The notes below the pieces were generated by a model that worked only from the letters and a program-made list of their open reading frames with translations, made no database searches and was not told the origin of the DNA. From IMG/VR virus record IMGVR_UViG_3300011116_000709, positions 1 to 64,000 of that record: a DNA stretch of 64,000 nt; one strand, written 5' to 3'. The DNA is from a virus. Within the stretch, counting starts at the first letter, position 1; every line of letters starts with the position of its first letter. A program made the translations under genes and the position numbers. Shown one piece after another: positions 8,307 through 17,888 of the stretch.

Positions 8307-8912
8307 TCAGAAGCCCTGACCGAAGTTGATACCAAGACCTTGTAGTACGGCTCCTAGACCGCTTCCACCTGTAGAGGGTACTGCTGCACCGGGTGCTGCC
8401 TCCCACCACGAGTAGTTTAGGGTTACGGGGAATTCAGCAATCTGATCGTTGTTCTCGTAAGACAGATCAATGCTGCCTACATCGCTGGGGAAGCAGCCGA
8501 TGAAATTGTAGGTGCGGACTGCTTCGCCGTCACGATGGAGTTGAGTAACCGACCAAGTAGGCATGAACTCCATGAAGTTACGGGGAGCGGTGTTAGCAGT
8601 GTGCTGATTGAAGATTGCACTCCAAGCCTCAAAGGCTGAACGGAGAGCAAGATTGGTGTCAGAGATGACTGTGAGCGACCAATCAGCAAACGAACGATCA
8701 CCGGGCAGTTTGATACGGCGACCACGATACGGAACTTCAATAGTTCCGAGCGAGGACGCAGGAATCTGTGCTGCTTTTACCAAGAAAGAAATTGCTCGGT
8801 TATCCGCATAACCCGGAATAGACCCGTTCACTACGAACAGGTTTGTGCGAGCACCACCGCCAGCGAAGGCGTTTACGAACCCTGAAATATTGTTTGTTGG
8901 TTCTACTGGCAT
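8307..8912 (-). CDS. 19: tail tube protein gp19
   Basis: Forms the inner tail tube under the sheath. The 201-aa protein carries the tube signature around residues 55-150: a PGDRSFADWSLTVISD segment (T4: AGDRTFDDWTVTVMND), then AFEAWSAIFN and a C-terminal GSIDLSYENNDQIAEFPVTL. It is somewhat longer than T4 gp19 (163), with a Gly-rich C-terminal extension. ATG at 8912 follows AAAAGGAG by 9 nt. Adjacent to sheath gp18, as expected. Confidence 0.95.
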   Translation of the reverse strand: MPVEPTNNISGFVNAFAGGGARTNLFVVNGSIPGYADNRAISFLVKAAQIPASSLGTIEVPYRGRRIKLPGDRSFADWSLTVISDTNLALRSAFEAWSAIFNQHTANTAPRNFMEFMPTWSVTQLHRDGEAVRTYNFIGCFPSDVGSIDLSYENNDQIAEFPVTLNYSWWEAAPGAAVPSTGGSGLGAVLQGLGINFGQGF

Positions 8913-8937
8913 TAGGAATTACTCCTTTTCTCTCTCT

Positions 8938-8945
8938 TATCTATA
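8938..8945 (-). promoter_or_regulatory. possible late promoter for gp19
   Basis: Minus strand TATAGATA, one mismatch from the T4 late box, 26 nt upstream of the gp19 start and just past the gp18 stop codon. The same variant occurs before gp48. Confidence 0.45.
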
Positions 8946-8948
8946 CGA

Positions 8949-11018
8949 TCAGCCGCCAACTTCGCTGAAGTTTACGCCTGTCTTGGTGGCGATAAAGTTC
9001 AACTGGATGAAGTTGATGCTGCGAGTGGGCTTGACGAAGATATCGGCTACGAACTCGTTACGATCAATGACTTCGCCGGTGTTGTTGGTTTCATCGCATA
9101 CCACCTTGAAATCGGTGATGCCGCGACGCTGTTGAACCGTCTTGAGGAACGGAACCACCAAGTTCTTGAACTGTGCCCGTGTGAAGGCATCGTTCTGCTC
9201 AAACAGGAAGAACTTGCTTGCGGTGGCAATTGCTTTCTCAAGAATGATGAACAGGCGACGAACATTGATGCGATCAAAGGCAGAGGGCTTGGTCTGCATG
9301 GTCTTATCACCGTACAGAATTACGCCTTCACCGGGGAACGATACGACAGGGTTTACCTGACGGGTATACAGTTCATCGCGGTGTGCTTCGCTGCTTGGGT
9401 TATAAGCCAACTTGACCACGCTCTTGACCTGTCCACGATTGAACCCTGCGGGCGAGAACCACGCTTCGTTGGTGAACTCGGTGCGAGCAACTAGACCTGC
9501 AATGTCTGCGTTGAGCGGAACAAGACGGACTAGGTTGTTGTAGGTGTCAAGTTGATACTTCCAACCGCTATCAAGTACAGCGTATGAAGAGTTTACATTG
9601 AATGTGCTGTCGCGGAAGGTCTTGATGTTGTTGAGAGCCTCGTATGGCAGTTTGTTCTCTACATTGCTTTGAGTTGGAGAGACGAATGCCATGCAGTCTA
9701 GACGCTTTTCACAAACTTGCTGAACGATGAGTTGAGCAAGAGTTGCAGAGGCGTTACCGCAAGGCAGTAGCGAAACATCAACGGTGTCTGCGTCTTGGAA
9801 TAGACTCCAACCGCTAGACCAACGCTCGCTGTCGTTTGGTGCGGCAGATACAGCACCAGTTAGTCCTAGAGAATTTACTCCCTGACCAACAGCGGAAGTT
9901 ACGCTCAGGTCTGGTCCTATCAGATTCAGACTTGAGAAGTTTTGAGTTGCCTGATAACCCGCACCAGCATTGTTACCGTAAAGGTCTGCACAAAGTGCCC
10001 AAACATAATCGGACTGATCGTTGATTACTGTGCGATAGTAGTTGCTGCTTCCGTCAAACTTGCGAGCATCGGTTGCACGAGATAGACCCTCAAACTTCTC
10101 AAGAAGGGTGTTTGCTGTTCCAGTCCACTTTCCTTCTTTGTCTAGAACTAGAACATTGATTATGTCGTTTGCACCACCTGCATCAGTAGCGTATGCAGAT
10201 GTTGTTGCACCTGTTGAGACATACTTCGAATATACACTCTTGATGCTTAGTGTGTTGCCAGCAGCCTGAGTCTTTGGCAGGATGCTGTCGATAAGAACAC
10301 GAACAACGGTTGGGCCACCTGATGCTAGAGTGTAACCACTGGTAACTCCGAAGAAGTCTCCAAATGTGGCAGTTACACCGAACAGTCCACCGCCAGTGGT
10401 TAGTGCTTTCTGCACTCCACTTACGGTTACTGTAGTGCCGTCTTCAAATACAATGTCGTCACCCTTGGCAAAGTACAGATATTTGCTGCTGGTTCCGGTG
10501 ACGATATCCATATAAGTAGCACCAATGTTGGCGGCTGCACCTAGTGTATAACCAGTTGTGGTTCCGTTTCCGTTAGTGACTACTACCTTGATGCTGTTTC
10601 CAAGAACTCCCGGATACTTTGACGCAAAAAGCACACCGTTTGTAGCCTGTGTGTTTGCAGAAGCACCTTCGTTTGCATTGAAATCTGTAGTGTTATTGAT
10701 GTCAAATGCACTCTGATATGTTGCACCACTCTTGGTTACATGAGAGTTCTTTGCGGCAGAACCAACTACACGCACCACTTGGCAGTTGTTGCCGTATTGC
10801 AGGAAGTTAGCCGCAGTGAAGAAGTCCACATAGTTGTTATTGTCGGGCTTCTGGAAAATGTTGGCTAGTTCACGCTCATTGGCAACAGTCACGATTTCGT
10901 TGACTGGGCCCCAATGGAAATAACCCGCGAATCCACCGGGTGTGGTGGCTACAGCGGGAACGATTGTGGTCAGGTCGATTTCTTTGATGCTTACGCCGGG
11001 GCTTACTCTAAATCCCAT
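8949..11018 (-). CDS. 18: tail sheath protein gp18
   Basis: Contractile sheath subunit, 689 aa against 659 in T4. The N-terminus (PGVSIKEIDLTTIVPAVATT) and the C-terminal core domain are typical of contractile sheath proteins; the latter includes NVRRLFIILEKAIATASKFF and FLFEQNDAFTRAQFKNLVVPF. The middle (about residues 110-330) is a variable, Gly/Thr-rich surface insertion. ATG at 11018 with GAAGGAG upstream; a late promoter box lies about 100 nt upstream, directly after gp17. Confidence 0.97.
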   Translation of the reverse strand: MGFRVSPGVSIKEIDLTTIVPAVATTPGGFAGYFHWGPVNEIVTVANERELANIFQKPDNNNYVDFFTAANFLQYGNNCQVVRVVGSAAKNSHVTKSGATYQSAFDINNTTDFNANEGASANTQATNGVLFASKYPGVLGNSIKVVVTNGNGTTTGYTLGAAANIGATYMDIVTGTSSKYLYFAKGDDIVFEDGTTVTVSGVQKALTTGGGLFGVTATFGDFFGVTSGYTLASGGPTVVRVLIDSILPKTQAAGNTLSIKSVYSKYVSTGATTSAYATDAGGANDIINVLVLDKEGKWTGTANTLLEKFEGLSRATDARKFDGSSNYYRTVINDQSDYVWALCADLYGNNAGAGYQATQNFSSLNLIGPDLSVTSAVGQGVNSLGLTGAVSAAPNDSERWSSGWSLFQDADTVDVSLLPCGNASATLAQLIVQQVCEKRLDCMAFVSPTQSNVENKLPYEALNNIKTFRDSTFNVNSSYAVLDSGWKYQLDTYNNLVRLVPLNADIAGLVARTEFTNEAWFSPAGFNRGQVKSVVKLAYNPSSEAHRDELYTRQVNPVVSFPGEGVILYGDKTMQTKPSAFDRINVRRLFIILEKAIATASKFFLFEQNDAFTRAQFKNLVVPFLKTVQQRRGITDFKVVCDETNNTGEVIDRNEFVADIFVKPTRSINFIQLNFIATKTGVNFSEVGG

Positions 11019-11120
11019 TGTGGTGTCTCCTTCGTCTGTGAAGCACGGGGGTTTGGTGTCGTTACTTCTACTCTTATGTATTATTTGGATATTTCTGCCG
11101 TACCGCCCGACCCGTTCCCA

Positions 11121-11128
11121 TATTTAGC
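11121..11128 (-). promoter_or_regulatory. late promoter box for gp18
   Basis: Minus strand GCTAAATA in the gp17-gp18 gap, leaving a leader of about 100 nt before the gp18 start at 11018. The leader holds no other gene. Confidence 0.65.
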
Positions 11129-11131
11129 CGT

Positions 11132-12769
11132 TCAGTCGCCCCAATTCCACGCCGTTCCGCTGCCGTCCGTGAACGAAGTTGGGTCGCTTCCGTCGTCCAC
11201 AAAGCCAAAAGGGGTCATTTCTTCTTCCAAATTTTTCATTTGGTCTTCGTACAGATCACGCCGAATATCGCTGCCCGTGATGTCCTTGAAGTACGCTTGG
11301 GTTGTGAGCCACCCAAACAGCACCAGCGTCATCACTAAATCGTCGTTGTGGTTGTCTTCGGCTTCGTAGGAATCGCCTTTAGCCACAAACGAACAGAACT
11401 CGTCCACCACACCAAAGTCTTCAACAATCAGTTTAGTGTCTTCAATCAAATTTTTGAGAATGGCACACCCGATACGCTTTACCGCTGTGGATGTCTTGAC
11501 ACCTTTCATAGCCGAGCCACCACGCCCGAAGCCACCGTTCACCACTTGCCCTTTGCGTCCCTGCATCTGGACATAGATGATGTTGTCGTATTCCATATCA
11601 TCGTGGAGAATGTCTGCTATCTGCTGCCCGATGTCGTTGATCTCTACCAGTACGAATGCGTTGTTGTACTGCCGTGCCACAGGGTAGATGGCATTAGGAT
11701 ACAACATGGGAGCCAACTGGTTGTTGCGGAAGGTGGCTACGAGCCTGTACGGCATCTGTGTGACATCTATAACGGTAAACGCATGGTAGTCCTGTCCCAC
11801 ACCACGAGAAGTGTCCACCACGGTCACATACTTGTGGTTAGGTTGTGGCTTGGCATATACCCGTAGCCCCTCACTATTGAAATATTCAGGAGTGCGGTAC
11901 ACAAGACATTTTAGTTTTTCAGGATGGATCAGAGTGTGAACCGATCCCAAGAATTCAGTTTCAAACTCGGTGCGGAACTGCTCTTCAGAGGTGTTGGCAA
12001 TGGTTTGCTTTTTCCATTCCTCGTCTCGTCCGGGTACATCGCTCCAATGCACCTCAATAGGATAGTATTCGTTCTTGCCTTCTTCGCCTGTTCTTTTATT
12101 TGCATTTACCCACAGGCGGTAGAACATGTTCAAGCCCTTTGGGGTTGACACAATAATCACTTTGGTTTCTTTACCGCTTGTGATAGTGGGATACACGGAC
12201 GAGAAAAACTCTTCTGCTACATTCTGTGGCACATACGCAAACTCGTCCAACATGATGCAGTTGTACGAACCACCACGAACAGCAGATGACGAAGTAGCGG
12301 CTGCAAGCACTTTGGAGCCGTTTTCAAGCACAATTGAGCCTTTGTTCCATTCCACCACGCCCTGCTGCAACCATGTGGGCAGATACTCGTAGGCTAGTTT
12401 TAGGCGACCAAGCAGTTCACGGGCAGTAGCCAGTTTGTTAGCGAGGATGGCTACACTCATGTTCTGATTGAACAGGATATAGTGCAGCAGGAATGAAATC
12501 ATGGTTGTAGACTTACCGCTCTGACGAGGCATCTTGCAGATCACGAAACGGTTCTTGTGAACTGCCTCAATCATGTCCTCTTGGAACTCATACGGTTCAA
12601 ACGGAACCAAGCCCTTGTCAAGCGACACAATTTTCACATAGTGCTTGATGAAATATAGAGGGTCTTGAGAACACTTCACATACTCCTCAATCTGCTTGGG
12701 AGTAAAGTTGATATTGACTCCAGCCGCTTTCAGGTTGGAGTTGCCAAGATACTTTTGACTCTTGTTCAT
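11132..12769 (-). CDS. 17: terminase large subunit gp17
   Basis: DNA packaging motor ATPase and headful nuclease. The 545-aa protein has a Walker A-type motif CKMPRQSGKSTTM (about residues 78-90), Walker B IMLDEFAYV with the catalytic Glu, the coupling motif VSTPKG, and a C-terminal RNase H-like nuclease with VVDTSRG and VEINDIG acidic residues, and a late Asp pair near HNDDLVMTL. T4 gp17 is 610 aa. The start overlaps the gp16 stop as ATGA. The large/small subunit pair and their coupling are typical of T4-like phages. Confidence 0.97.
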   Translation of the reverse strand: MNKSQKYLGNSNLKAAGVNINFTPKQIEEYVKCSQDPLYFIKHYVKIVSLDKGLVPFEPYEFQEDMIEAVHKNRFVICKMPRQSGKSTTMISFLLHYILFNQNMSVAILANKLATARELLGRLKLAYEYLPTWLQQGVVEWNKGSIVLENGSKVLAAATSSSAVRGGSYNCIMLDEFAYVPQNVAEEFFSSVYPTITSGKETKVIIVSTPKGLNMFYRLWVNANKRTGEEGKNEYYPIEVHWSDVPGRDEEWKKQTIANTSEEQFRTEFETEFLGSVHTLIHPEKLKCLVYRTPEYFNSEGLRVYAKPQPNHKYVTVVDTSRGVGQDYHAFTVIDVTQMPYRLVATFRNNQLAPMLYPNAIYPVARQYNNAFVLVEINDIGQQIADILHDDMEYDNIIYVQMQGRKGQVVNGGFGRGGSAMKGVKTSTAVKRIGCAILKNLIEDTKLIVEDFGVVDEFCSFVAKGDSYEAEDNHNDDLVMTLVLFGWLTTQAYFKDITGSDIRRDLYEDQMKNLEEEMTPFGFVDDGSDPTSFTDGSGTAWNWGD

Positions 12770-13251
12770 GTGCCGCCCTCTGGCTGTACATCAATAAAGG
12801 CTTTGGTGCTGGATCGTGCAGAGTTTATTATGTCCTGCAATTCACGAGTCGATCCCACATAGATGGCATTGTTTGTGGTGTGGTTGTTTGTGGTGTTGTT
12901 TTCAGTCTTGCGAATCGTCTTTACCTTGTCGTGCAAGTCTAGCAGATCACGATTGGTTTCTGAAAGGGTCTTTATCATTTGGGCTACCACCTCATACGCA
13001 CGAGGAGAGTCACCTTCTTGGGCTACAGCAATCACACCGTCCAGTGCGTTCTTGCCTGCTTCTACAAGTTCTCGCAGGTTCTTGCGAGCCGTCTCGTAGT
13101 CGTGTGTAAGGTCTTTTGCCAAGCCTTCATCAGTCAGGGGCGGTGTTTGCACCTTGACCATAGGCATGGGTGCAGAAGGCACAATGGCTACGCTGTCTGC
13201 TGTGTTTCCAACCCCTAGAACGCTTTCAATATGAGAAAACCCGTCACTCAT
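12766..13251 (-). CDS. 16: terminase small subunit gp16
   Basis: Recognises phage DNA and regulates the gp17 ATPase. The 161-aa protein matches T4 gp16 (164 aa) in length and in the central coiled-coil segment: YETARKNLRELVEAGKNALD, then PRAYEVVAQMIKTLSETN and RDLLDLHDKVKTI. The Thr/Asn-rich stretch KTENNTTNNHTTNN follows, also typical of the family. ATG at 13251 with AAAGGA upstream. Coupled to gp17 by a 4-nt overlap. Confidence 0.93.
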   Translation of the reverse strand: MSDGFSHIESVLGVGNTADSVAIVPSAPMPMVKVQTPPLTDEGLAKDLTHDYETARKNLRELVEAGKNALDGVIAVAQEGDSPRAYEVVAQMIKTLSETNRDLLDLHDKVKTIRKTENNTTNNHTTNNAIYVGSTRELQDIINSARSSTKAFIDVQPEGGT

Positions 13252-13262
13252 AAATTATTCCT

Positions 13263-14117
13263 TTATCCTGTAGTGCCTGTCAGCCCTGTTGTTCCCAACC
13301 AATCAACCGTTACACCGGCTGCAAGTGTAGAGTTGTTTTGATACTCGTAAATCTTGGCATATGGAGTGTAGTTGTACTTGGCTGAACTTGCACCGCTTGG
13401 GCCAGTAATACCAACAAATACTTTGGAATCTGTTCCCGTAACTCCACCGAGTGTATTTCCTCCAGTGAAACTTGGAAAGTAATTGAAATCGTAAATCTTG
13501 GCATCCACTTTGCGAATCTCGCTATAACTGCGAACATTACCAAAGATGTAGGACTTCATGGTGAAGTTGAGGGTAAAGATAATGCTACGACGGTTTTGAA
13601 AATCGCCTTCGTAGTCCTCTTCAGAAGACACAGAGTTCAAGTAGATGGGCACATCTACTTTGGTGTTCACCGCATCAAAGTTGATGGTGGCTACAAACTC
13701 GGGAGCAAAATACGGAAGAATCTGCTCTATGATCTGTAGCCCGTCGTCCATGTTTCGCACATACACATACAGCCCAAAGTCAATGTTGTATGGAACTTCG
13801 GAAAATGTGTACTTTACACCAGACGAAGTACTGTCTCGCACAATGTTTCGCTGGCTGCTGTTTCGTTTTCGTGTGGGATCGTATGCAAATCCTGTGATTT
13901 CAAATGCCATTCGGGGCAGGGTAATCTGCATGGGATTCTGTAGATACGGATCGCCTGCAATACGCACTTTATATTTTTCTTTGGGTGCATACGCTAGAGG
14001 AACCTCAATGTACTTGGTTCCGCTGCTCTCGGTGCGTGATATCTTGATTTGGTTGAATATAGCACCAAATGCAACCACCATTCGTCTGATGGACTGATTA
14101 TAGAACTGTGTAAACAT
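13263..14117 (-). CDS. 15: tail sheath stabiliser / completion protein gp15
   Basis: Caps the tail tube and sheath and joins the tail to the neck. The 284-aa protein begins MFTQFYNQSIRRMVVAFGAI, close to the T4 gp15 N-terminus (MFGYFYNSSFRRY), and is near the T4 length (272). The C-terminal 35 residues are Gly/Thr-rich with short G-x-T repeats, an extension. The start overlaps the gp14 stop as TGATG. The gp13-14-15 order is that of T4. Confidence 0.92.
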   Translation of the reverse strand: MFTQFYNQSIRRMVVAFGAIFNQIKISRTESSGTKYIEVPLAYAPKEKYKVRIAGDPYLQNPMQITLPRMAFEITGFAYDPTRKRNSSQRNIVRDSTSSGVKYTFSEVPYNIDFGLYVYVRNMDDGLQIIEQILPYFAPEFVATINFDAVNTKVDVPIYLNSVSSEEDYEGDFQNRRSIIFTLNFTMKSYIFGNVRSYSEIRKVDAKIYDFNYFPSFTGGNTLGGVTGTDSKVFVGITGPSGASSAKYNYTPYAKIYEYQNNSTLAAGVTVDWLGTTGLTGTTG

Positions 14118-15001
14118 CAGTACTGTCCTTCAGAGAACGGATCTTTCTCTGTGAAATCAAAGATGTTGTCACGATTGGCTTCAAGATCAATGGCTTCGTT
14201 GTCTTGGATATTTGCGTTGGTTGTGCGGGTATCGGTGTCACTTATAGCAGTAATTGTGGAAGACGCACCGCTTGTTCTGCCTATTACGATATCACCAATA
14301 TCAAAAACGCCTTTTGTGACATTCACAGTCAAGTAGTAGACATTTTCAGCGGTATCGGTTACTGCGTCTACCCTACCAACTGCATGGGGAGAAGACGAAC
14401 TACCAGCGTAGACCTCTTCACCAACCGTGAATGCTTTAGCCGAACTGGTAATGGTAAACCGCTTCTTGTAAGTGGCAACTGCCTGAACTGCTGCATCCAT
14501 ATCGCTTTCGCCTGTGTCAATTTCTTCTTGTGTGTACTTGAAGGCTTCGCAATACAGTTTGAAAGAGTAACGCTGACCCAGTGGATAGAACGGGTTGTCG
14601 TGCTCCACAAACTTGATCTCAAACAGATTATACGGATAGTCAAAATAGATCAAGTCACCTTCACGGGGGCGACCCATATCACGAATGGTTGCGTTGTGTG
14701 ACATGACTTCAAGAAAGCGTCGCTTGGACACAATAAAAGTACAGTTCTCACGAATGTCCAAACCAAAACGAGTCATGTCACTTTCGCCGTCAAACCCCTC
14801 TGCGTTCTCCATGTACATTTCAATACGGTTGGCATCCTTGAACTTGGACACCTCTTCACCAAGAATCTTGTCGTCCACAACCGTTTCTCGCGGAATGTAC
14901 ACCATCTCGTGACCGTGAATCTTGATGGCTTCGGTCGTGAGTGATTCTAGTAGGTTCTGCTCGCCTACATTGTTCCTGCGAAAATACGGGTTTACTGCCA
15001 T
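14117..15001 (-). CDS. 14: neck protein gp14
   Basis: Head-tail connector (neck) protein. The 294-aa protein carries the family N-terminus: NPYFRRNNVGEQNLLESLTT, then EAIKIHGHEMVYIPR, and later RENCTFIVSKRRFLEV and IYFDYPYNLFEIKFVEHDNP. Compared with T4 gp14 (256 aa), about 70 extra residues near 175-250 form a small Gly/Ser-rich beta module (FTVGEEVYAGSSS and a second FDIGDIVIGRTSG), which reads like a duplicated beta-barrel motif. It is placed between gp13 and gp15. Confidence 0.93.
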   Translation of the reverse strand: MAVNPYFRRNNVGEQNLLESLTTEAIKIHGHEMVYIPRETVVDDKILGEEVSKFKDANRIEMYMENAEGFDGESDMTRFGLDIRENCTFIVSKRRFLEVMSHNATIRDMGRPREGDLIYFDYPYNLFEIKFVEHDNPFYPLGQRYSFKLYCEAFKYTQEEIDTGESDMDAAVQAVATYKKRFTITSSAKAFTVGEEVYAGSSSSPHAVGRVDAVTDTAENVYYLTVNVTKGVFDIGDIVIGRTSGASSTITAISDTDTRTTNANIQDNEAIDLEANRDNIFDFTEKDPFSEGQY

Positions 15002-15004
15002 GCT

Positions 15005-15760
15005 TTATCCTGTAATGAAATCGGGCGGCAACTGATACCGTGTCTCAATTTCTTCTTCTAGTTTGGCGATCTGCTCTTGTGCTTCTTCGTAAATCTTTGT
15101 GCCGTTGAATGTAACATTACCGGGGAGAGGCATACCCTCGTACTTGGACAGGTTGGCTCCCCACTGCCGTTTGATAAGAGCGGTAGAGTATTTCTTTAGC
15201 CAAATGTCGTCGTAAATTTCGGTTGCTGTTTGTGGATCGTTGGCACTGTACGCTTCAATCATCAGGTAAGTGCCAGCGGTCATGTCTGTGGTTGTCGCAT
15301 CAATATACAGTTTGTTGCTGACACGATTGAACCGTATTTGCTTTTCAGGATCAAGCAACTGCTCTAACATCTCAATATACTGCATGGTGGACACATAGTA
15401 GTTCAGGTTGGTCTGCCCTGTACGCAATCCGTAAAAATCGTTGAGTGCCAACTGGTAGCGAATATTGAAGATGTTGTGGGTTGTCAGGTTGAAACCCATA
15501 TGAAATATACGATTGATGGTCAGAATAGACGGATCAATAGGATCAGTATTGATCCACTTTCGGGAGATGTCTTCTGCTGTCAGGCTATAGGTGTAATACA
15601 TCTTCATTCCACCGTCGTGGTGGAAATTAGCGTAATACTCAAGGGCTTCGTCTATGCGATCTTCTACCTGTGAGTCTTCCACATTGACTTCAATCACAGG
15701 CTGTCCCAATGCACGAAGGCAATAGTCTTTTAGTTCTTGGCGAGTATGTGGGCGAGCCAT
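15005..15760 (-). CDS. 13: neck protein gp13
   Basis: Head-tail connector protein acting with gp14 after DNA packaging. The 251-aa protein shows the family features RQELKDYCLRALGQPVIEVN and VEDRIDEALEYYANFHHDG near the N-terminus, and later HNIFNIRYQLALNDFY and LLDPEKQIRFNRVSNKLYI. T4 gp13 is 309 aa. ATG at 15760 is preceded by AAAGGAG and a late promoter box, so this begins a gp13-gp17 transcription unit. Confidence 0.93.
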   Translation of the reverse strand: MARPHTRQELKDYCLRALGQPVIEVNVEDSQVEDRIDEALEYYANFHHDGGMKMYYTYSLTAEDISRKWINTDPIDPSILTINRIFHMGFNLTTHNIFNIRYQLALNDFYGLRTGQTNLNYYVSTMQYIEMLEQLLDPEKQIRFNRVSNKLYIDATTTDMTAGTYLMIEAYSANDPQTATEIYDDIWLKKYSTALIKRQWGANLSKYEGMPLPGNVTFNGTKIYEEAQEQIAKLEEEIETRYQLPPDFITG

Positions 15761-15777
15761 GCAGTCTCCTTTTCAAG

Positions 15778-15785
15778 TATTTAGG
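15778..15785 (-). promoter_or_regulatory. late promoter box for gp13-gp17
   Basis: Minus strand CCTAAATA in the 40-nt gap ahead of gp13, with the AAAGGAG of gp13 just downstream. Confidence 0.7.
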
Positions 15786-15800
15786 AGATACGCACGGTCG

Positions 15801-16073
15801 CTATTCTCCGTTTTCAGCCTGTAGACGCTGCACTAGAATGGCTAGTTCAGGTTCTCGGCTGCACCATCGGTCACACCCCGCATCGTCTTTTCGGAGATAC
15901 AGGGTATTGTCTCCATCGGTTATGTAGTGGCGTACACCCTTTTCATATACTCGTGTGTGAAACCCAAAAGGAACGCTGTAGTCGCCACACACTTTTAAAA
16001 AATCATCCCACGAGTACTCTCTCCCGTTTAGAACCACTTTGCTGTGCCCATAATGTATAAGAGAGATGGACAT
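15801..16073 (-). CDS. hypothetical protein, 90 aa
   Basis: I do not recognise this protein. It is 90 aa with mixed charge, aromatic residues (YSWDDFLKVCGD, FHTRVYEKGVRHYI) and three cysteines, with no signal peptide or membrane segment. It starts with ATG at 16073 only 6 nt after the lectin-domain gene and has no clear ribosome binding site, which suggests coupling. It lies between the adhesin genes and the neck genes, where T4 carries wac; it is much too short to be fibritin and lacks a coiled coil. Confidence 0.7.
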   Translation of the reverse strand: MSISLIHYGHSKVVLNGREYSWDDFLKVCGDYSVPFGFHTRVYEKGVRHYITDGDNTLYLRKDDAGCDRWCSREPELAILVQRLQAENGE

Positions 16074-16079
16074 GGGAGA

Positions 16080-17870
16080 TTATGGTGCGTATTCTACAGG
16101 AGTTTTCTCTACACTTATATTCCAATAATTTTCAGGTGAACGAGCGGTTTTTGTTGCAATAGAAATTGGGCTAATGAACAGGGATTGGTTGCCTGAAGCA
16201 GCAAGTTTACTCACCAAACCTGAAGCAGTTGTTCCCACGAGCAATTTCAGAGCACCGAATGTGGCTTGAGCATCAATCCTATTAGAAACTGCTGTAAAAG
16301 AAGTGTTGGCTGCGTTGTAATATGTCAGCACATCTTTGTAGAGATTCACGGCATCTGCTGTGGCAAAATTGTAATAGACCCCATAAGAATCGGCTACAGA
16401 AACAGGAGCAGTGCTTCCGGCTACTATGATGGCATCGTAAATATTTTTTAGATAATTCAAATTGGCTTCTAGCGGAGTGTATGTGAAAGAATTTGGATAA
16501 GTGGAGCCGCTGTATAGATTCTTGAAATCTCCGCTGCTTCCACTTGAACCGTACATGGTAAGCCCAAGATAGTATCTGAAAGTGTAATCGTTCAGGTTCT
16601 TTCGGTATTGCTTGGCTGCTGTTAGCCCTGTAGACAATTCTGTGACAGCCGTAGGAATCCAACACGCACCGCTGTCGTAACCAAAAATGTAACCAGCGGA
16701 ACTGCCTGCGGCTGCATGACCACCACACACTCCACTAAAAGCGGGTTTCCATTGGTTTGAAGCGGTGACACCTATACATCCGTATGTGTATAGACTACCT
16801 CCTGCAAATGCCACATTGCTAGTCATCTTGTTTGAAGTATCGCAGGGGAAATATGATGTTCCGATTGGGCCATCCATACTTAGATAAAACACAGTATAGT
16901 AACCAGCGTCTTGATGTACGCTCGGAACGGGTGCTGTACTTCCGTGTTGGAAGCCACGAAGTGCTTCAAGAGTGGTTCCTGCACTGATGATAATATCGTC
17001 CAACCATCCCTTGAACGGCTTCTTGCCGCTTCCACCACATCCAAGATAAACAGAGGATTGTGATCCACGAATAGAACCTGTTGCACCAGTATATTTTTGT
17101 ACTTGATTTCCGTTCCAATACGAACTGACTGCTGCACTGTTTCCAGCATTTGTATATGCCACAGCAAAATGATGCCATTCGTTTAGGGTAACTCCCACAG
17201 GGGACACATTCATATTGTGGTCAAATCCTGTAGAAGTTGTGTTTGCTGCGGTTGAGAAATGGAACTGAAAACGAGAAGACGAGTAGTCATATTCAAGACG
17301 GAACGAATCGCTTGTGCTTCCGCTAACTCCATCTGGGCTACGAGTGATTATGATTGGATCGTATGCAGAAGTGGGAGAAGTTTCCATATACACCCAACCA
17401 GAAACCAAGAAATAAGTAGCAGAAGAAATTCCTGGAAGTGATATGCCTGCGGCAGCGGTATCGGTATCCAAATACGATCCCTTGAACTGTGCTGCTCCCG
17501 ATCCCACATATCCTGTGGCTCCTATTGTTCCAACTGTTGGATTGTACTCGGTTGCAGTAGTACCGCTCAAAGTCAAGTAATTGATTACTTGTGGTGTTAT
17601 GGTGGATTGAAACACCAACTCGGTGGGAATGAAAACTCCGTATCCGCTTCCGTCTATCTTTTGTTCGGCTAGAGGAAACACAGAAACAGCCTTATTGTAC
17701 CTGCCCTGTCCTTCTTCCAAAGTGACTCCATAAAAATCAATTACTTCTGGTATAGTAGAGTCTACAATAAAAATATTTGTATCATTTGTAGAAAAATTTT
17801 TGGCATCATAGTCGGAAGACAATACACCAGTTTGTCCGTTTCCATTTAGTTGTAACAGTTTTTTTGCCAT
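16080..17870 (-). CDS. virion adhesin with LamG/ConA-like lectin domain
   Basis: A 596-aa probable tail-associated adhesin. Residues ~100-295 form a laminin-G/concanavalin-like jelly roll: YFLVSGWVYMETSP, RLEYDYSSSRFQFHFS, LNEWHHFAVAYTNAG and FKGWLDDIIISAGT are the classical strand motifs of LamG-type domains. The N-terminal ~95 residues probably attach it to the virion, and the C-terminal ~250 residues are Ser/Gly/Tyr-rich with no recognised domain. The sugar-binding role is inferred from the fold. It has its own consensus late promoter and lies in the fibre cluster between gp13 and the long fibre genes. Confidence 0.75.
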   Translation of the reverse strand: MAKKLLQLNGNGQTGVLSSDYDAKNFSTNDTNIFIVDSTIPEVIDFYGVTLEEGQGRYNKAVSVFPLAEQKIDGSGYGVFIPTELVFQSTITPQVINYLTLSGTTATEYNPTVGTIGATGYVGSGAAQFKGSYLDTDTAAAGISLPGISSATYFLVSGWVYMETSPTSAYDPIIITRSPDGVSGSTSDSFRLEYDYSSSRFQFHFSTAANTTSTGFDHNMNVSPVGVTLNEWHHFAVAYTNAGNSAAVSSYWNGNQVQKYTGATGSIRGSQSSVYLGCGGSGKKPFKGWLDDIIISAGTTLEALRGFQHGSTAPVPSVHQDAGYYTVFYLSMDGPIGTSYFPCDTSNKMTSNVAFAGGSLYTYGCIGVTASNQWKPAFSGVCGGHAAAGSSAGYIFGYDSGACWIPTAVTELSTGLTAAKQYRKNLNDYTFRYYLGLTMYGSSGSSGDFKNLYSGSTYPNSFTYTPLEANLNYLKNIYDAIIVAGSTAPVSVADSYGVYYNFATADAVNLYKDVLTYYNAANTSFTAVSNRIDAQATFGALKLLVGTTASGLVSKLAASGNQSLFISPISIATKTARSPENYWNISVEKTPVEYAP

Positions 17871-17880
17871 TTTACTCTTC

Positions 17881-17888
17881 TATTTATA
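17881..17888 (-). promoter_or_regulatory. late promoter (consensus) for lectin-domain gene
   Basis: Minus strand TATAAATA, an exact match to the T4 late box, 10 nt before the ATG at 17870. The box overlaps the stop codon of the upstream beta-helix gene. Confidence 0.8.

Noticed and set aside
11019-11131. Extra small gene in the 113-nt gp17-gp18 gap.
   Set aside because: No open frame with a ribosome binding site on the minus strand; the gap is explained by a late promoter and leader.
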